Source: AP-15 sp963812675 (GTDB lineage: Bacteria; Pseudomonadota; Alphaproteobacteria; ATCC43930; CGMCC-115725). From it: a stretch of 64,000 nt of DNA. Positions 26,907 through 35,081 of this stretch are shown piece by piece (positions within the stretch are counted from its first letter, which is position 1; each line of letters begins with the position of its first letter). Location: assembly GCA_963812675.1 (NCBI GenBank), contig CAWEWR010000022.1, forward strand, positions 62,001 through 126,000. The letters run 5' to 3'. The translations under genes were made by a program, and so were the position numbers. Under the pieces are notes generated by a model. The model did not search any database, was not told the DNA's origin, and worked only from the letters and a program-made list of their open reading frames with translations.

Positions 26907-27254
26907 ATGATGGAGATTTTTCTGATACAGCTGTTGGCTGCGGGCCTTGGCGCACTCAGCACTGCATGGGCCGATTGGTCATATAACGGGGCGCGGATTA
27001 GTCGGCGCCTTCACGCGTTCTGGGTTGCCGCTTCGATCGCGGTGATTTGCGTGCCGGTCGTGTCTTGGACTTCGATGGTATTCCTTGGTTCGGGGCTGCT
27101 CGGCCAATCAGCCGTCGGCACAATTATCAGCGCGATATTTCTTTGGGTGTATCGAAACCTGCCTAAGCCCCGTCAGGTCCGTAAATTTGGGCCGGTCCTC
27201 CCCGAGGCCCGTGGAGTGGCCCCATTACCCCCGGCGTCCAGCCTCGATGGGTAA
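26907..27254 (+). CDS. Small integral membrane protein of unknown function
   Basis: 115 residues from the ATG at 26907 (GGAG about eight bases before). Three hydrophobic stretches are visible: MEIFLIQLLAAGLGALSTAW, LHAFWVAASIAVICVPVV and GLLGQSAVGTIISAIFLWVY, then a basic/proline-rich tail (RNLPKPRQVRKFG). No family recognised. It is convergent with the Arg/Pro-rich gene at 27284. Confidence 0.6.
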   Translation: MMEIFLIQLLAAGLGALSTAWADWSYNGARISRRLHAFWVAASIAVICVPVVSWTSMVFLGSGLLGQSAVGTIISAIFLWVYRNLPKPRQVRKFGPVLPEARGVAPLPPASSLDG

Positions 27255-27283
27255 GGCGCGATGTGGAGCTGTCCGATCTAGGG

Positions 27284-28420
27284 TCAGCGGCTGCCTTTTG
27301 CTGCGACATGCTCGGCTTTTGAAAGGGTCAGCTTTTCGGGGTGAACGATCGTCTTGTTCACTGCCGCACGCGCTGCGCCGAGATTGGGGAACTCGGCCTC
27401 GACACCTTCCCGCTGCAGCACATAGGACGCAGACATGGCCTTGCCGCTTTTTTGGTCGGCGACCGTGCGCTTGATGATCGTCCAGTGGACGCGGCGGGTG
27501 CCACCTGCGTCCGAATCTTCGGTGATGTCCTCGAAACCTCGGTCGACCACCAACTCGAGTGCGTAGAGCTTCTGCTCCGGCTTTCTCAGCGGAGCCTCCC
27601 GACCTCTTCCCGGCGGCCGGCCGCTCGACCGCCGGTCCCGCCGCCCTCGGGCGTCCGAGCCCTGATCCGGTCGACCCGGCGCTCGCCCACCCGCGCCACT
27701 CAGCCCCGCAGCTCCTTCCCGCGGCTGGCGCGGACCATCTCCGCGCGGTTCCCTTGTTCGTGCCGCAGGATCGCGCGGCCGCCGGTTCCGCGGACGACCC
27801 GGCCAAGGCTGCCCGGCCGTCCCAGGTTCAGATTGTGGTGTGCCCTCGGTAACAGCGACGGACCCGTTCGAGCTTCGGCCGACGGAATCCGCCGGGTGCG
27901 CCAGACTTGGTCTGCGCGCCGGCCGGCGGCGCCGACGGCGAGGGCGAGGTGGCTCACCGGCCATCCCGGGTGCAGGCTGAGCCTGAGTCGCGTCTTCGCC
28001 GGGAGCAACCGCCGTCGCGTCTGGCTGACCGCTCTCGTCGACCGGACCATCGCCGCTCACCGGCGATTGTAGCGACGTCTCGCGCGGCGGCCCGCGGCGG
28101 CGATGACGCCGGAATCTCGGCGCCTGGGCATCCCCCCTATCGCCCCCGGCATGGACCTGCGTGTCTTGAACCGCCCCTCCCTCCAGCGGCGTTGCTTCAG
28201 ATCGGGTTTGATCCCCTACCGCTGCTCCTGGCGAAGGCGCCGCCGGCGGGGGGCGGCGGCGGCGCCGACGACGGCGGCGCGGCTGGTCGGGTTCGCCATC
28301 TGCCGATGAGGGTCCGGGGGGATTGGCGCCGTCCGGAGCCTCCGCGGCAGTTGCACTCGGCGTTGCGCCCTCTAGACTTGGCGTGGGAGCGCTTGGCTGA
28401 TCGTCGGGAGAATGCGGCAT
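27284..28420 (-). CDS. Arg/Pro-rich disordered protein with conserved C-terminal domain
   Basis: 378 residues. Positions 1-270 are low-complexity and strongly basic, with runs such as QPRRRRRRRRRPPP and PRPRRRRRRPARRP alternating with acidic Ser/Pro/Gly tracts. Residues about 275-378 form a folded domain, KLYALELVVDRGFEDITEDSD, TRRVHWTIIKRTVADQKSGK, ASYVLQREGVEAEFPNLGAA and HPEKLTLSKAEHVA, that I associate with uncharacterised alphaproteobacterial proteins. The Arg tracts suggest RNA or ribosome binding; that is inference. It is divergent from the ring-cleavage dioxygenase gene, with about 100 bases between starts. Confidence 0.7.
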   Translation of the reverse strand: MPHSPDDQPSAPTPSLEGATPSATAAEAPDGANPPGPSSADGEPDQPRRRRRRRRRPPPAAPSPGAAVGDQTRSEATPLEGGAVQDTQVHAGGDRGDAQAPRFRRHRRRGPPRETSLQSPVSGDGPVDESGQPDATAVAPGEDATQAQPAPGMAGEPPRPRRRRRRPARRPSLAHPADSVGRSSNGSVAVTEGTPQSEPGTAGQPWPGRPRNRRPRDPAARTREPRGDGPRQPREGAAGLSGAGGRAPGRPDQGSDARGRRDRRSSGRPPGRGREAPLRKPEQKLYALELVVDRGFEDITEDSDAGGTRRVHWTIIKRTVADQKSGKAMSASYVLQREGVEAEFPNLGAARAAVNKTIVHPEKLTLSKAEHVAAKGSR

Positions 28421-28522
28421 CGGGGCGTTTTCCTCGATCGGCGATATGAATTTCCGGTGACGGTACCACGACCCGCGGAGTGTCGCGATGTCAACCGTGC
28501 AAGATCAAAGTCGGAGCTGGTG

Positions 28523-29593
28523 ATGCGAGGCCGACCCCTTAAATCGGGCGTTATCGGTGGGGCGATGCTGCCCCATGCCCCGCAATTCTTCACAATGCCC
28601 GAAACCGAGGACCGCGACACGGTCGAGCGGGTACAGGCTACGGCGGCCGAAATCGGCGCCAGGCTGAAGACCTTGGCGCCCGATCTCTGGATCATTTTTT
28701 CGAACGACCATGCCGAGCAATTTTTCCATCAGGCGGCGCCGCCTTTCACGATCCATGTCGGGGACGCGGCCGACGGCAGGTTCGCGGGCCGGAGTTTCCG
28801 CTGGAAGGTTCCGAGCGAGATCGGTTTGGAGCTCGTCCGGCAGCTCTTCCGGCAGGGTTTCGACCCCGCCTTCACCAGCGTCGCCAAGATCGATTACGCG
28901 ATGGGCATCCCGCTCACCCATCTCGGCGTCGAGGACCCGGTCCTGCCGATCTACGTCAATGCCTATCTGCCGCCGCAGCCGACGATGGAACGCTGTTATG
29001 CCTTCGGCCAGGCGGTGGCCCGGATCGTTTCCGCAATGGGCCTGAGAACGGCGGTCGTGGCAAGCGGCGGCATGTCGCATTTCCCCGGCACCGAGCGCTA
29101 TCCTCACCCCGAACTCGCATGGGACGAGGCGGTCATCGCTCAGCTCTGCACCGGCAATCTGAAGTCGCTGATCGGCTGGGACGAAGCCGCGCTCGATGAG
29201 GCCGGCAATGTCGAGTTGCGCTGCTGGGCGGCGGCTGCCGGTGCGCTGGGCGAACGCAAGCCCGACATTGCCGCGCTGGAACCGAGCTGGCATCACAATT
29301 ACGCTTCGCTCGGATTTTTCACGCCACCACCCGACGAACGCGATCCGCATTATCCCTCGATCAAGCCAGAGCTCGCCGAACTGACGGCCGCCCTGCACGG
29401 ATTGGCGCACGACGAAGATCGACGCCGCGATTACCTCGCCGACGCCTCGGTCTATGCCGGCCATTTCCGGCTGACGCCGCCGCAGCGGGCTGCGCTGCTC
29501 AGACTGGACACCCGGACCTTGGTCGAGCTGGGGGTCCATCCGCTGGTTGCGTTTCTCGCCAATATGCAGGTCGAGCGGCAGGGCAAGAGCTGA
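28523..29593 (+). CDS. Class III extradiol ring-cleavage dioxygenase, LigB-LigA fusion
   Basis: 356 residues from the ATG at 28523 (GGAG site; an earlier frame start is unlikely). The N-terminal 285 residues are a LigB-type catalytic domain: GAMLPHAPQFF (first Fe-ligand His), IIFSNDHAEQF (second His), VASGGMSHFPG (conserved His). The last about 65 residues, YLADASVYAGHFRLTP and TLVELGVHPLVAFLAN, form a LigA domain, normally a separate subunit. Fusion of the two occurs in gallate dioxygenases (DesB/GalA), so a protocatechuate- or gallate-like substrate is possible. No other protocatechuate-pathway gene is adjacent. Confidence 0.85.
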   Translation: MRGRPLKSGVIGGAMLPHAPQFFTMPETEDRDTVERVQATAAEIGARLKTLAPDLWIIFSNDHAEQFFHQAAPPFTIHVGDAADGRFAGRSFRWKVPSEIGLELVRQLFRQGFDPAFTSVAKIDYAMGIPLTHLGVEDPVLPIYVNAYLPPQPTMERCYAFGQAVARIVSAMGLRTAVVASGGMSHFPGTERYPHPELAWDEAVIAQLCTGNLKSLIGWDEAALDEAGNVELRCWAAAAGALGERKPDIAALEPSWHHNYASLGFFTPPPDERDPHYPSIKPELAELTAALHGLAHDEDRRRDYLADASVYAGHFRLTPPQRAALLRLDTRTLVELGVHPLVAFLANMQVERQGKS

Positions 29594-29602
29594 CGGCAGG
29601 AC

Positions 29603-30745
29603 TTACCGGTTCGATACGAGCCCGCTGACGTTCAGCACTGCGATCGGGCGGCTCAAGCCTTTCAACGCAATCTCGCCAAGCTGCTCCACATCAGCCAATC
29701 TGTCGATCGCGGCTGCCACACGCCGGGTCACCAGGATCTGGCCGTCTTTGGCTTCGGCGCAGAGTTGGGCCGCAACATTGGTGACGGTGCCGATTGCGGT
29801 GTAGTCGAAGCGGTCCTCGAAACCGATCCGCCCCAATGTGGCATATCCTTGGGCAATCCCGACGCCAAAGCCTATTTCGTGACCACGGGCCATCCATGAG
29901 CGAGCGAGCGAGGCTGCCGCGTCGCGCATGTCGACAGCAAGCCGAACCGCGCGGAGGGCCGGATCAGGGCATGGCACTGGATCGTTGAAGATCACAAGCA
30001 TGCCGTCGCCGGTGAAGCGATCGAGCGTTCCCTCGTAACGGTGGACCAGCGGTCCGAGCGCGCCGTGATACTCGCGCAAGACTGCCATCACGTCTTCCGG
30101 TTCGGCGGTCTCCGAAAAGGCGGTAAAGCCGCGCATGTCGCAAAACAGCACGACGATGTCGCGCCGGTGGCTCTCGAGGATCGCCTCACCGCCGGAAGAC
30201 ACAATAGACTGCGCGATCTGCGGCGCGAGGAACCACTTCAACCGGCCAATCCGTTCGATTTCACTGACCTGCGCCGCAACCCTCGCCTCAAGGGTCTTGC
30301 TCGATGCGGCGAGTTCGCCCGCCTGCCCCTCAAGCCGTCGCGCCTGTGCCTGCACGGTGTCGTGCAAGGACTTGATGCGCAGCATCGCGCGCACCCGCGC
30401 CGATAGCGCGGCATGATCGACCGGTTTCGTCAGGTAATCATCGCCCCCGCTTTCCAGCCCCGCGATGACATCCGCGCCATCCGCTTTGGCGGTGACCAGG
30501 ATCACCGGAATGAAGGGCAGCGACGCGTCGGCCTTCAGCAACTTGACCGTCGCGACGCCGTCCAATTTCGGCATCATGATGTCGAGCAATATGAGGTCGG
30601 GCAGTAGCTCGCGGGTTTTTGCCAGCGCCTCGACCCCGTCCCCCGCACTCACGACTTCATACCCCTGGCTCTCCAGGCGCATCCGCAGGATGTCGACATT
30701 GTCCGCGACATCATCGACGACCAGTATCAGCGGCGGCTCACGCAT
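29603..30745 (-). CDS. Response regulator with class III adenylate/guanylate cyclase domain
   Basis: 380 residues from the ATG at 30743-30745. REC domain at 1-125: ILVVDDVADN, phospho-acceptor Asp in LLDIMMPKLDG, Lys in YLTKPVDH. A coiled-coil linker follows at about 130-175. Then a class III cyclase domain: metal ligands in FCDMRGFTAFSE and DRFTGDGMLVIF, and the core YTAIGTVTNVAAQLCAEA. The transition-state Asn is present, but the Arg four residues later is Gln, so catalysis may be weak or absent. Likely output: cAMP or cGMP under a histidine kinase not in the window. A GxxExxY gene separates it from a DivK-like regulator. Confidence 0.87.
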   Translation of the reverse strand: MREPPLILVVDDVADNVDILRMRLESQGYEVVSAGDGVEALAKTRELLPDLILLDIMMPKLDGVATVKLLKADASLPFIPVILVTAKADGADVIAGLESGGDDYLTKPVDHAALSARVRAMLRIKSLHDTVQAQARRLEGQAGELAASSKTLEARVAAQVSEIERIGRLKWFLAPQIAQSIVSSGGEAILESHRRDIVVLFCDMRGFTAFSETAEPEDVMAVLREYHGALGPLVHRYEGTLDRFTGDGMLVIFNDPVPCPDPALRAVRLAVDMRDAAASLARSWMARGHEIGFGVGIAQGYATLGRIGFEDRFDYTAIGTVTNVAAQLCAEAKDGQILVTRRVAAAIDRLADVEQLGEIALKGLSRPIAVLNVSGLVSNR

Positions 30746-30775
30746 GGTTCCGTCAGGGAAAAACGAACGCTTCAC

Positions 30776-30813
30776 CGCAAAGGGCGCAATGGGTTCGCGA
30801 AGGACGCGAAGGA
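30776..30813. repeat. Left inverted repeat flanking the GxxExxY gene
   Basis: The sequence cgcaaagggcgcaatggg followed by ttcgcgaaggacgcgaagga abuts the 3' end of the GxxExxY gene. It is the approximate reverse complement of 31191-31227. The unit gcaaaggacgc is repeated with small changes within each arm. Confidence 0.6.
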
Positions 30814-31191
30814 TCAGATGCCATTGACCATCCTGACAACGCCATCGCGCATGCGAGGCACATGGAAATTCAACAGGTAACCGAGCCTGAACCCGCCGAG
30901 ACGAAGATAACTCAGGAGCTGTCCGCGATGAACCGACAGGATCGCCTCTACTGCCTTTAGTTCGACCACCACGCGCTCGCCAACGAGGAGGTCGATTCGG
31001 TATCCATTATCGATTGTTAAATCTTCGTACCGAATTGGGATCATCACCTGCCTGCGCACTGGCAGGTGCCGCTTTTCCAGTTCGTAAAGCAGGCATGTTT
31101 CATACGCGCTCTCGAGTAGCCCCGGCCCAACAACCGAATGAACCTTGATTGCCGCACCGATGATCGAATGCCCGATCTCTTCTTCTGTCAC
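30814..31191 (-). CDS. GxxExxY family protein
   Basis: 125 residues, the typical family length. It carries the name motif as GLLESAY in GPGLLESAYETCLLYELEKR, plus the PD-(D/E)XK-like core IDLLVGERVVVELKAVEAI, and YLRLGGFRLGYLLNF. Function unknown; family members are scattered and often found alone. The start is a GTG at 31189-31191 whose ribosome-binding site (AGGA, seven bases upstream) lies within the flanking repeat. The gene with its two inverted repeats looks like an inserted cassette between two signalling genes. Confidence 0.88.
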   Translation of the reverse strand: MTEEEIGHSIIGAAIKVHSVVGPGLLESAYETCLLYELEKRHLPVRRQVMIPIRYEDLTIDNGYRIDLLVGERVVVELKAVEAILSVHRGQLLSYLRLGGFRLGYLLNFHVPRMRDGVVRMVNGI

Positions 31192-31227
31192 CTTCGCGTC
31201 CTTTGCGAATCCTCCGCGTCCTTTGCG
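31191..31227. repeat. Right inverted repeat flanking the GxxExxY gene
   Basis: Contains ccttcgcgtcctttgcg followed by a second, similar unit, cctccgcgtcctttgcg. Read on the minus strand it is two copies of gcaaaggacgcg, and the second supplies the AGGA used by the GTG start of the GxxExxY gene. Partner of 30776-30813. Confidence 0.6.
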
Positions 31228-31239
31228 ATAAAGCTTTTC

Positions 31240-31608
31240 TTACTCCGGGAGGAATTCGCGGACTTTGGCGAGGAGCTGGCGCGGGCTGAAGGGCTTGGCG
31301 ATGTAGCCGTCGCAACCGGCTTCCCGCGTCTTGGCCTCGTCGCCGGAGAGGGCGTAGGAGGTCACCGCGACGATCGGCACCCGGGCCAGTTCGGGGATCG
31401 CGCGGATGCGGCGCGTCGCCTCGTAGCCGTCGATCACCGGGAGCTGAATGTCCATCAGGATCAGGTCGGGAATGTGGGTTTGCGCCATCACCACCCCTTC
31501 GGCGCCGTCCACCGCTTCGATCAGCTCGTAATCGAAGCTGGTCAACAGGTCGCGGATGATCTGGCGGTTGTCCTCGGTATCCTCGATGACCAGGATCCGC
31601 TTCTTCAT
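31240..31608 (-). CDS. divK: Single-domain response regulator (DivK-like)
   Basis: 122 residues, one receiver domain. Acidic pocket in ILVIEDTEDN, phospho-acceptor Asp in LILMDIQLPVIDG, Thr in VAVTSYALSG, and Lys in GYIAKPFSPRQLL. No output domain. The sequence order DTEDNRQIIRDLL and GYEATRRIR is typical of DivK, the alphaproteobacterial cell-cycle regulator that acts with PleC/DivJ and CtrA. Start chosen at 31606-31608, with GGAGG four bases upstream. An upstream frame ends with TGA overlapping this ATG. The gene symbol is tentative because other stand-alone receivers look similar. Confidence 0.7.
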   Translation of the reverse strand: MKKRILVIEDTEDNRQIIRDLLTSFDYELIEAVDGAEGVVMAQTHIPDLILMDIQLPVIDGYEATRRIRAIPELARVPIVAVTSYALSGDEAKTREAGCDGYIAKPFSPRQLLAKVREFLPE

Positions 31609-31746
31609 GCAGCCTCCATCATTTCATCGACATGGACCGGCAGCACGACCCGGACGTTAAGCCTTGGCCCAATACCGCGGCATTTATCAGCGATATCGGC
31701 CAGCGCCAGGGAAGCGCCAGCAAGGGCAATCGACAGCGCACCCGTC

Positions 31747-34740
31747 CTAATGCGCCTCGTCCCAGCTTCCGGCCCAGCCGGTCTCGACGACCAGCGGCAC
31801 CGAGAGCGCGCAATGCGGGGCGCAGGCACCTTCCATGACTGTCCTGACGACCTGAGCAGTCGCCTCGACTTCTCCTTCCGGAACCTCGAACAACAACTCG
31901 TCGTGGACCTGCAGCAGCATTCGGGCGCGCAGCTTTTCGCCGGCGAGGGCTGCGGGAATGCGAGCCATCGCGCGTTTGATTATATCGGCGGCCGAGCCCT
32001 GGAGTGGCGCATTGATCGCCTGCCGCTCGGCTCCCGCCCGGCGGGCCGGATTGGCGTCGCGGATGCCGGGGATGAAGCACTTGCGGCCGAAGATCGTCTC
32101 GACGTAGCCGGTGCGGCGGCAATCGGTCTTGATCCGCTCCATATAGGCGCGGATCGCCGGGAAGCGGTCGAAATAGGCCCGGATATAGGCCCCCGCCTCG
32201 CTTTGCGGCACGCCTATCTGCGCTCCGAGGCCAAAGGCGCTGATGCCGTAGATGATGCCGAAATTGATCGCCTTCGCGCGGCGCCTCGTGTTGGCGTCCA
32301 TTTCAGCGAGCGGAACGCCGAACACTTGGCTCGCCGTCAGCGCGTGAATATCCACCCCGTCGCGGAAGGCCTGCTTCAGCTCGGGCACCTCCGCGACATG
32401 TGCCGCGAGCCGCAATTCGATCTGGCTATAGTCGGCCGACAGCAACAGATGCCCGGGCTCGGCGACAAAGGCATGGCGGATGCGGCGGCCTTCCTCGGTG
32501 CGGATCGGGATGTTCTGCAGGTTGGGATTGTTCGACGAGAACCGTCCCGTTGCCGCGACCGCGAGGGCGTATGAGGTGTGTACCCGCCCGCTCTCGCGAT
32601 CGATTTCCTCGGCCAGCGCATCGGCATAGGTCGATTTGAGCTTGGTCAGCTGGCGCCATTCGAGGACATGCCCTGGCACCTCGTGCAAGGGTGCCAGCTC
32701 CTCCAGGATCGAGGCGTCGGTGCCGTAGGCGCCGGTCTTGCCCTTCTTGCCGCCGGGCAGCCCGAGTTTCTCGAACAACACGTCACCGAGCTGTTTGGTC
32801 GACCCGATATTGAAGTCGTTGCCGACGGCGCGGAAGATCGCCTGCTCGAGATCGGCGATGCGGCGCGTGAAATCGCGCGACAGCTCCGCGAGAGCCACGG
32901 GGTCGACCTTGATGCCCTCGCGCTCCATCGCCGCGACGACCGGCGAGAGCGGCCGCTCGATGGTCTCATAGAAGGCGGTCATCCTATCGCGAACCAGCTT
33001 AGCCTTCAGGAGCATATGCAAGCGCAGCACCGCATCCGCCCGCTCGGCCGCGAAGTCGCGTGCCCGATCCGGCTGCACCTCGGCGAAGGCAACCAGGCTC
33101 TTGCCGGTGCCGACCAGCTCCTTCAGAGGCGTCAGCACGTGCTCGAAGCAGCGCCGGACCAAAGCCTCGGTCGTGTGCTCGAACTGCCCGCCGTCGAGCA
33201 CGTAAGACATCAGCATCGTGCAGTCATAGGGCGCGAGTTTGATGCCGTAGCGCGACAGCAGATGCGCCGCGGTCTTAACGTCGTGGCCGATCTTGAGAAC
33301 CCCGGGATCCTCAAAAAGGGGCCGCAGTTTATCGATCGCCAACTCCAGCGTCAGTTTGCCCTCACCCGCCTCCCCCCGGACTGTAATCCGGGGGTCGGCA
33401 CCCTCTCCCGCAATGCGGCAGAGGGGGGACCAGCCCCCACCCTTCCCTCCCCCGCTCGCGGGGGAGGGTTGGGGTGCGGGCTGGTAGGTGAGGGTATCGC
33501 CGAGCGGAAGGGAGGGCGCCTGAGCTTCTGCCGCGCGGTGGCCGACCGGGAGGTAGGCGGCAAGGCCGGGCGCCAAGGCCAGCCCAATCCCGCACAGCTC
33601 CGGGCGCGTGCCGGCGACACTGCTCGTCTCCGGCCAGATCGCGACGGTACCCGCCTGCTCGGCGGCCTCGATCCAATGATCCAGCCCCTCGATCGTGTCG
33701 ACCAGCGCATAGGTGCGCGGTGCGGTGAAGGGCGGGATCTCGGGGATGACCGGCTCCATCGGCCCTGTCGGGATGGGCGCAGTTATGTCGAGCCGCCGCG
33801 CGATGCGCGATTTGAGAGCGCGCAACTCCATTTGGTCGAGAAATGGAAAAAGCTTTTCTGAGTCGTATGGCTTAACCTTGAGTGCCGATAGCGGGCATGG
33901 CAGCGGCACCTTGTTGTCTAGTTTTACCAGCTCCTTCGATAACCGTGCCTTAGCCTCGTTTTCGATCAACGTCTCGCGGCGCTTCGGTTGCTTGATCTCT
34001 CCGGCATGGGCGAGCAACGTCTCGAGGTCGCCATAGGTATTGATCAACTCAGCCGCAGTCTTGACCCCGATGCCGGGTACGCCCGGCACATTGTCGGTGC
34101 TGTCGCCGCACAGCGCCTGCACGTCGATTACCTTGTCGGGCCCGACGCCAAATTTCTCGCGCACCTCGGTTTCGCCAATGGGCCGGTCGGTCATCGGATC
34201 GCGCATCATTACCCGGTCATCCGAGACCAGTTGCATCATGTCCTTGTCGGACGACAGGATGGTCACCTTGGCGCCAGCCTCTACGGCGTGCCGCGCGTAG
34301 GTGGCGATCAGATCGTCGGCCTCGAACCCGTCCATCTCGATCCGGCAGACGCCGAAGGCGTCCGCCGCCTGCCGCACATGCGCGAGTTGCGGCGCGAGAT
34401 CATCGGGCATCTCCCGGCGGTTCGCCTTATACTGATCGTAGATCTCATTGCGGAAGCTGCGGCCGGAGGCGTCGAAGATCACAGCTATGTGGTCGGCGTC
34501 GGTATCCCTTAGGTATTTGTCGAGCATATTGCTGAAATGCATGACGACTTCCGTCGCCATGCCATCGGATTGGCGCTGGAACCGCTCTGCCTTGGGATCC
34601 TTCGCGCGCGCAAAATAGGCCCGAAAGATGAACCCCGAGCCGTCGATCAGATATACGTGGTGCGGCGCTGCCGAAGGGGGATGCGCCGCGGCTGTCGGGC
34701 GGGGTTCGGAAACGATCGGTTCGATGATGATCTCGTCCAC
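31747..34740 (-). CDS. polA: DNA polymerase I with in-frame palindromic-repeat insertion and degenerate proofreading domain
   Basis: 997 residues from the GTG at 34738-34740 (GAAGGA nearby); usual size is about 930-950. 5' nuclease domain: VYLIDGSGFIFRAYF, GFEADDLIATYA, SSDKDMMQLV, GDSTDNVPGVPGIG. Polymerase motifs A (LLSADYSQIELRLAAH), B (RRAKAINFGIIYG) and C (LLQVHDELLFEVP) are intact. The central 3'-5' exonuclease domain has lost its acids: WPET replaces DTET, GHDVKTA replaces GQNLKYD, and AAERAD replaces AAEDAD. About 44 residues (416-461, from QPAPQPSPASGGG to EAGEG) are encoded by a GC-rich palindrome that also occurs between genes. Likely repair and Okazaki processing without proofreading. 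Confidence 0.93.
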   Translation of the reverse strand: MDEIIIEPIVSEPRPTAAAHPPSAAPHHVYLIDGSGFIFRAYFARAKDPKAERFQRQSDGMATEVVMHFSNMLDKYLRDTDADHIAVIFDASGRSFRNEIYDQYKANRREMPDDLAPQLAHVRQAADAFGVCRIEMDGFEADDLIATYARHAVEAGAKVTILSSDKDMMQLVSDDRVMMRDPMTDRPIGETEVREKFGVGPDKVIDVQALCGDSTDNVPGVPGIGVKTAAELINTYGDLETLLAHAGEIKQPKRRETLIENEAKARLSKELVKLDNKVPLPCPLSALKVKPYDSEKLFPFLDQMELRALKSRIARRLDITAPIPTGPMEPVIPEIPPFTAPRTYALVDTIEGLDHWIEAAEQAGTVAIWPETSSVAGTRPELCGIGLALAPGLAAYLPVGHRAAEAQAPSLPLGDTLTYQPAPQPSPASGGGKGGGWSPLCRIAGEGADPRITVRGEAGEGKLTLELAIDKLRPLFEDPGVLKIGHDVKTAAHLLSRYGIKLAPYDCTMLMSYVLDGGQFEHTTEALVRRCFEHVLTPLKELVGTGKSLVAFAEVQPDRARDFAAERADAVLRLHMLLKAKLVRDRMTAFYETIERPLSPVVAAMEREGIKVDPVALAELSRDFTRRIADLEQAIFRAVGNDFNIGSTKQLGDVLFEKLGLPGGKKGKTGAYGTDASILEELAPLHEVPGHVLEWRQLTKLKSTYADALAEEIDRESGRVHTSYALAVAATGRFSSNNPNLQNIPIRTEEGRRIRHAFVAEPGHLLLSADYSQIELRLAAHVAEVPELKQAFRDGVDIHALTASQVFGVPLAEMDANTRRRAKAINFGIIYGISAFGLGAQIGVPQSEAGAYIRAYFDRFPAIRAYMERIKTDCRRTGYVETIFGRKCFIPGIRDANPARRAGAERQAINAPLQGSAADIIKRAMARIPAALAGEKLRARMLLQVHDELLFEVPEGEVEATAQVVRTVMEGACAPHCALSVPLVVETGWAGSWDEAH
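33360..33493. repeat. Palindromic repeat element inside polA coding sequence
   Basis: In-frame element within polA. It contains stems around 33375-33395 (ccccccggactgtaatccggggg) and 33445-33468 (ccctcccccgctcgcggg...), bounded by ccctcaccc and ggtgaggg. The second stem is identical over 24 bases to 20020-20043 and 22 of 24 to 60721-60744; its right flank (agggttggggtgcgggct, ggtaggtgaggg) matches the intergenic copy at 60709-60771. It encodes a Pro/Gly/Ser-rich loop on the polA strand. Confidence 0.8.
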
Positions 34741-34751
34741 GGTTCCTTCAC

Positions 34752-34967
34752 TCAAGCATTGCGCTCTTCCGACGTCCTGGGCAGCGCAGTCGCGCCACCG
34801 GCGGGTTCTTGCATCGCGCGGTTGACGAAAAGGCGGGAGCAATATGGGCATTCGACCTTACCGTCGCGCCCGAGATTGAGAAAGACCCTGGGGTGGCCGA
34901 GCGCCCCACCGCCGCCATTGCAGGCAGCAACCGTCTCATTGATGTAGATGGTTTCGAAAGGGCCCAT
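34752..34967 (-). CDS. Zinc-finger domain-containing protein (zf-CHCC)
   Basis: 71 residues. The four zinc ligands of the zf-CHCC domain are present: Cys16 in VAACNGGGG, His25 in GALGHPRVFLNLG, Cys40 and Cys43 in VECPYCSRLF. This domain is that of the mitochondrial complex I subunit NDUFS6 and its bacterial homologues. The ATG at 34965-34967 begins MGPFETIYINETV. It lies 11 bases upstream of polA on the same strand, so they are likely co-transcribed. A much longer frame covers it but only this part is family-like. Confidence 0.85.
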   Translation of the reverse strand: MGPFETIYINETVAACNGGGGALGHPRVFLNLGRDGKVECPYCSRLFVNRAMQEPAGGATALPRTSEERNA

Positions 34968-35081
34968 ATGCGACCGGGAAATGATGTGGGTGCTGGCCCG
35001 CGCGGCTGACCGTCTAACGAGCATGATGATACGCTTTGCCGCTCCACAATCAACGATCCCCTCCAGGAAGCAGATTCGCGC

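Noticed and set aside
31138..32574. A 478-codon plus-strand frame over divK and polA
   Set aside because: It is antisense to two conserved genes with intact motifs.
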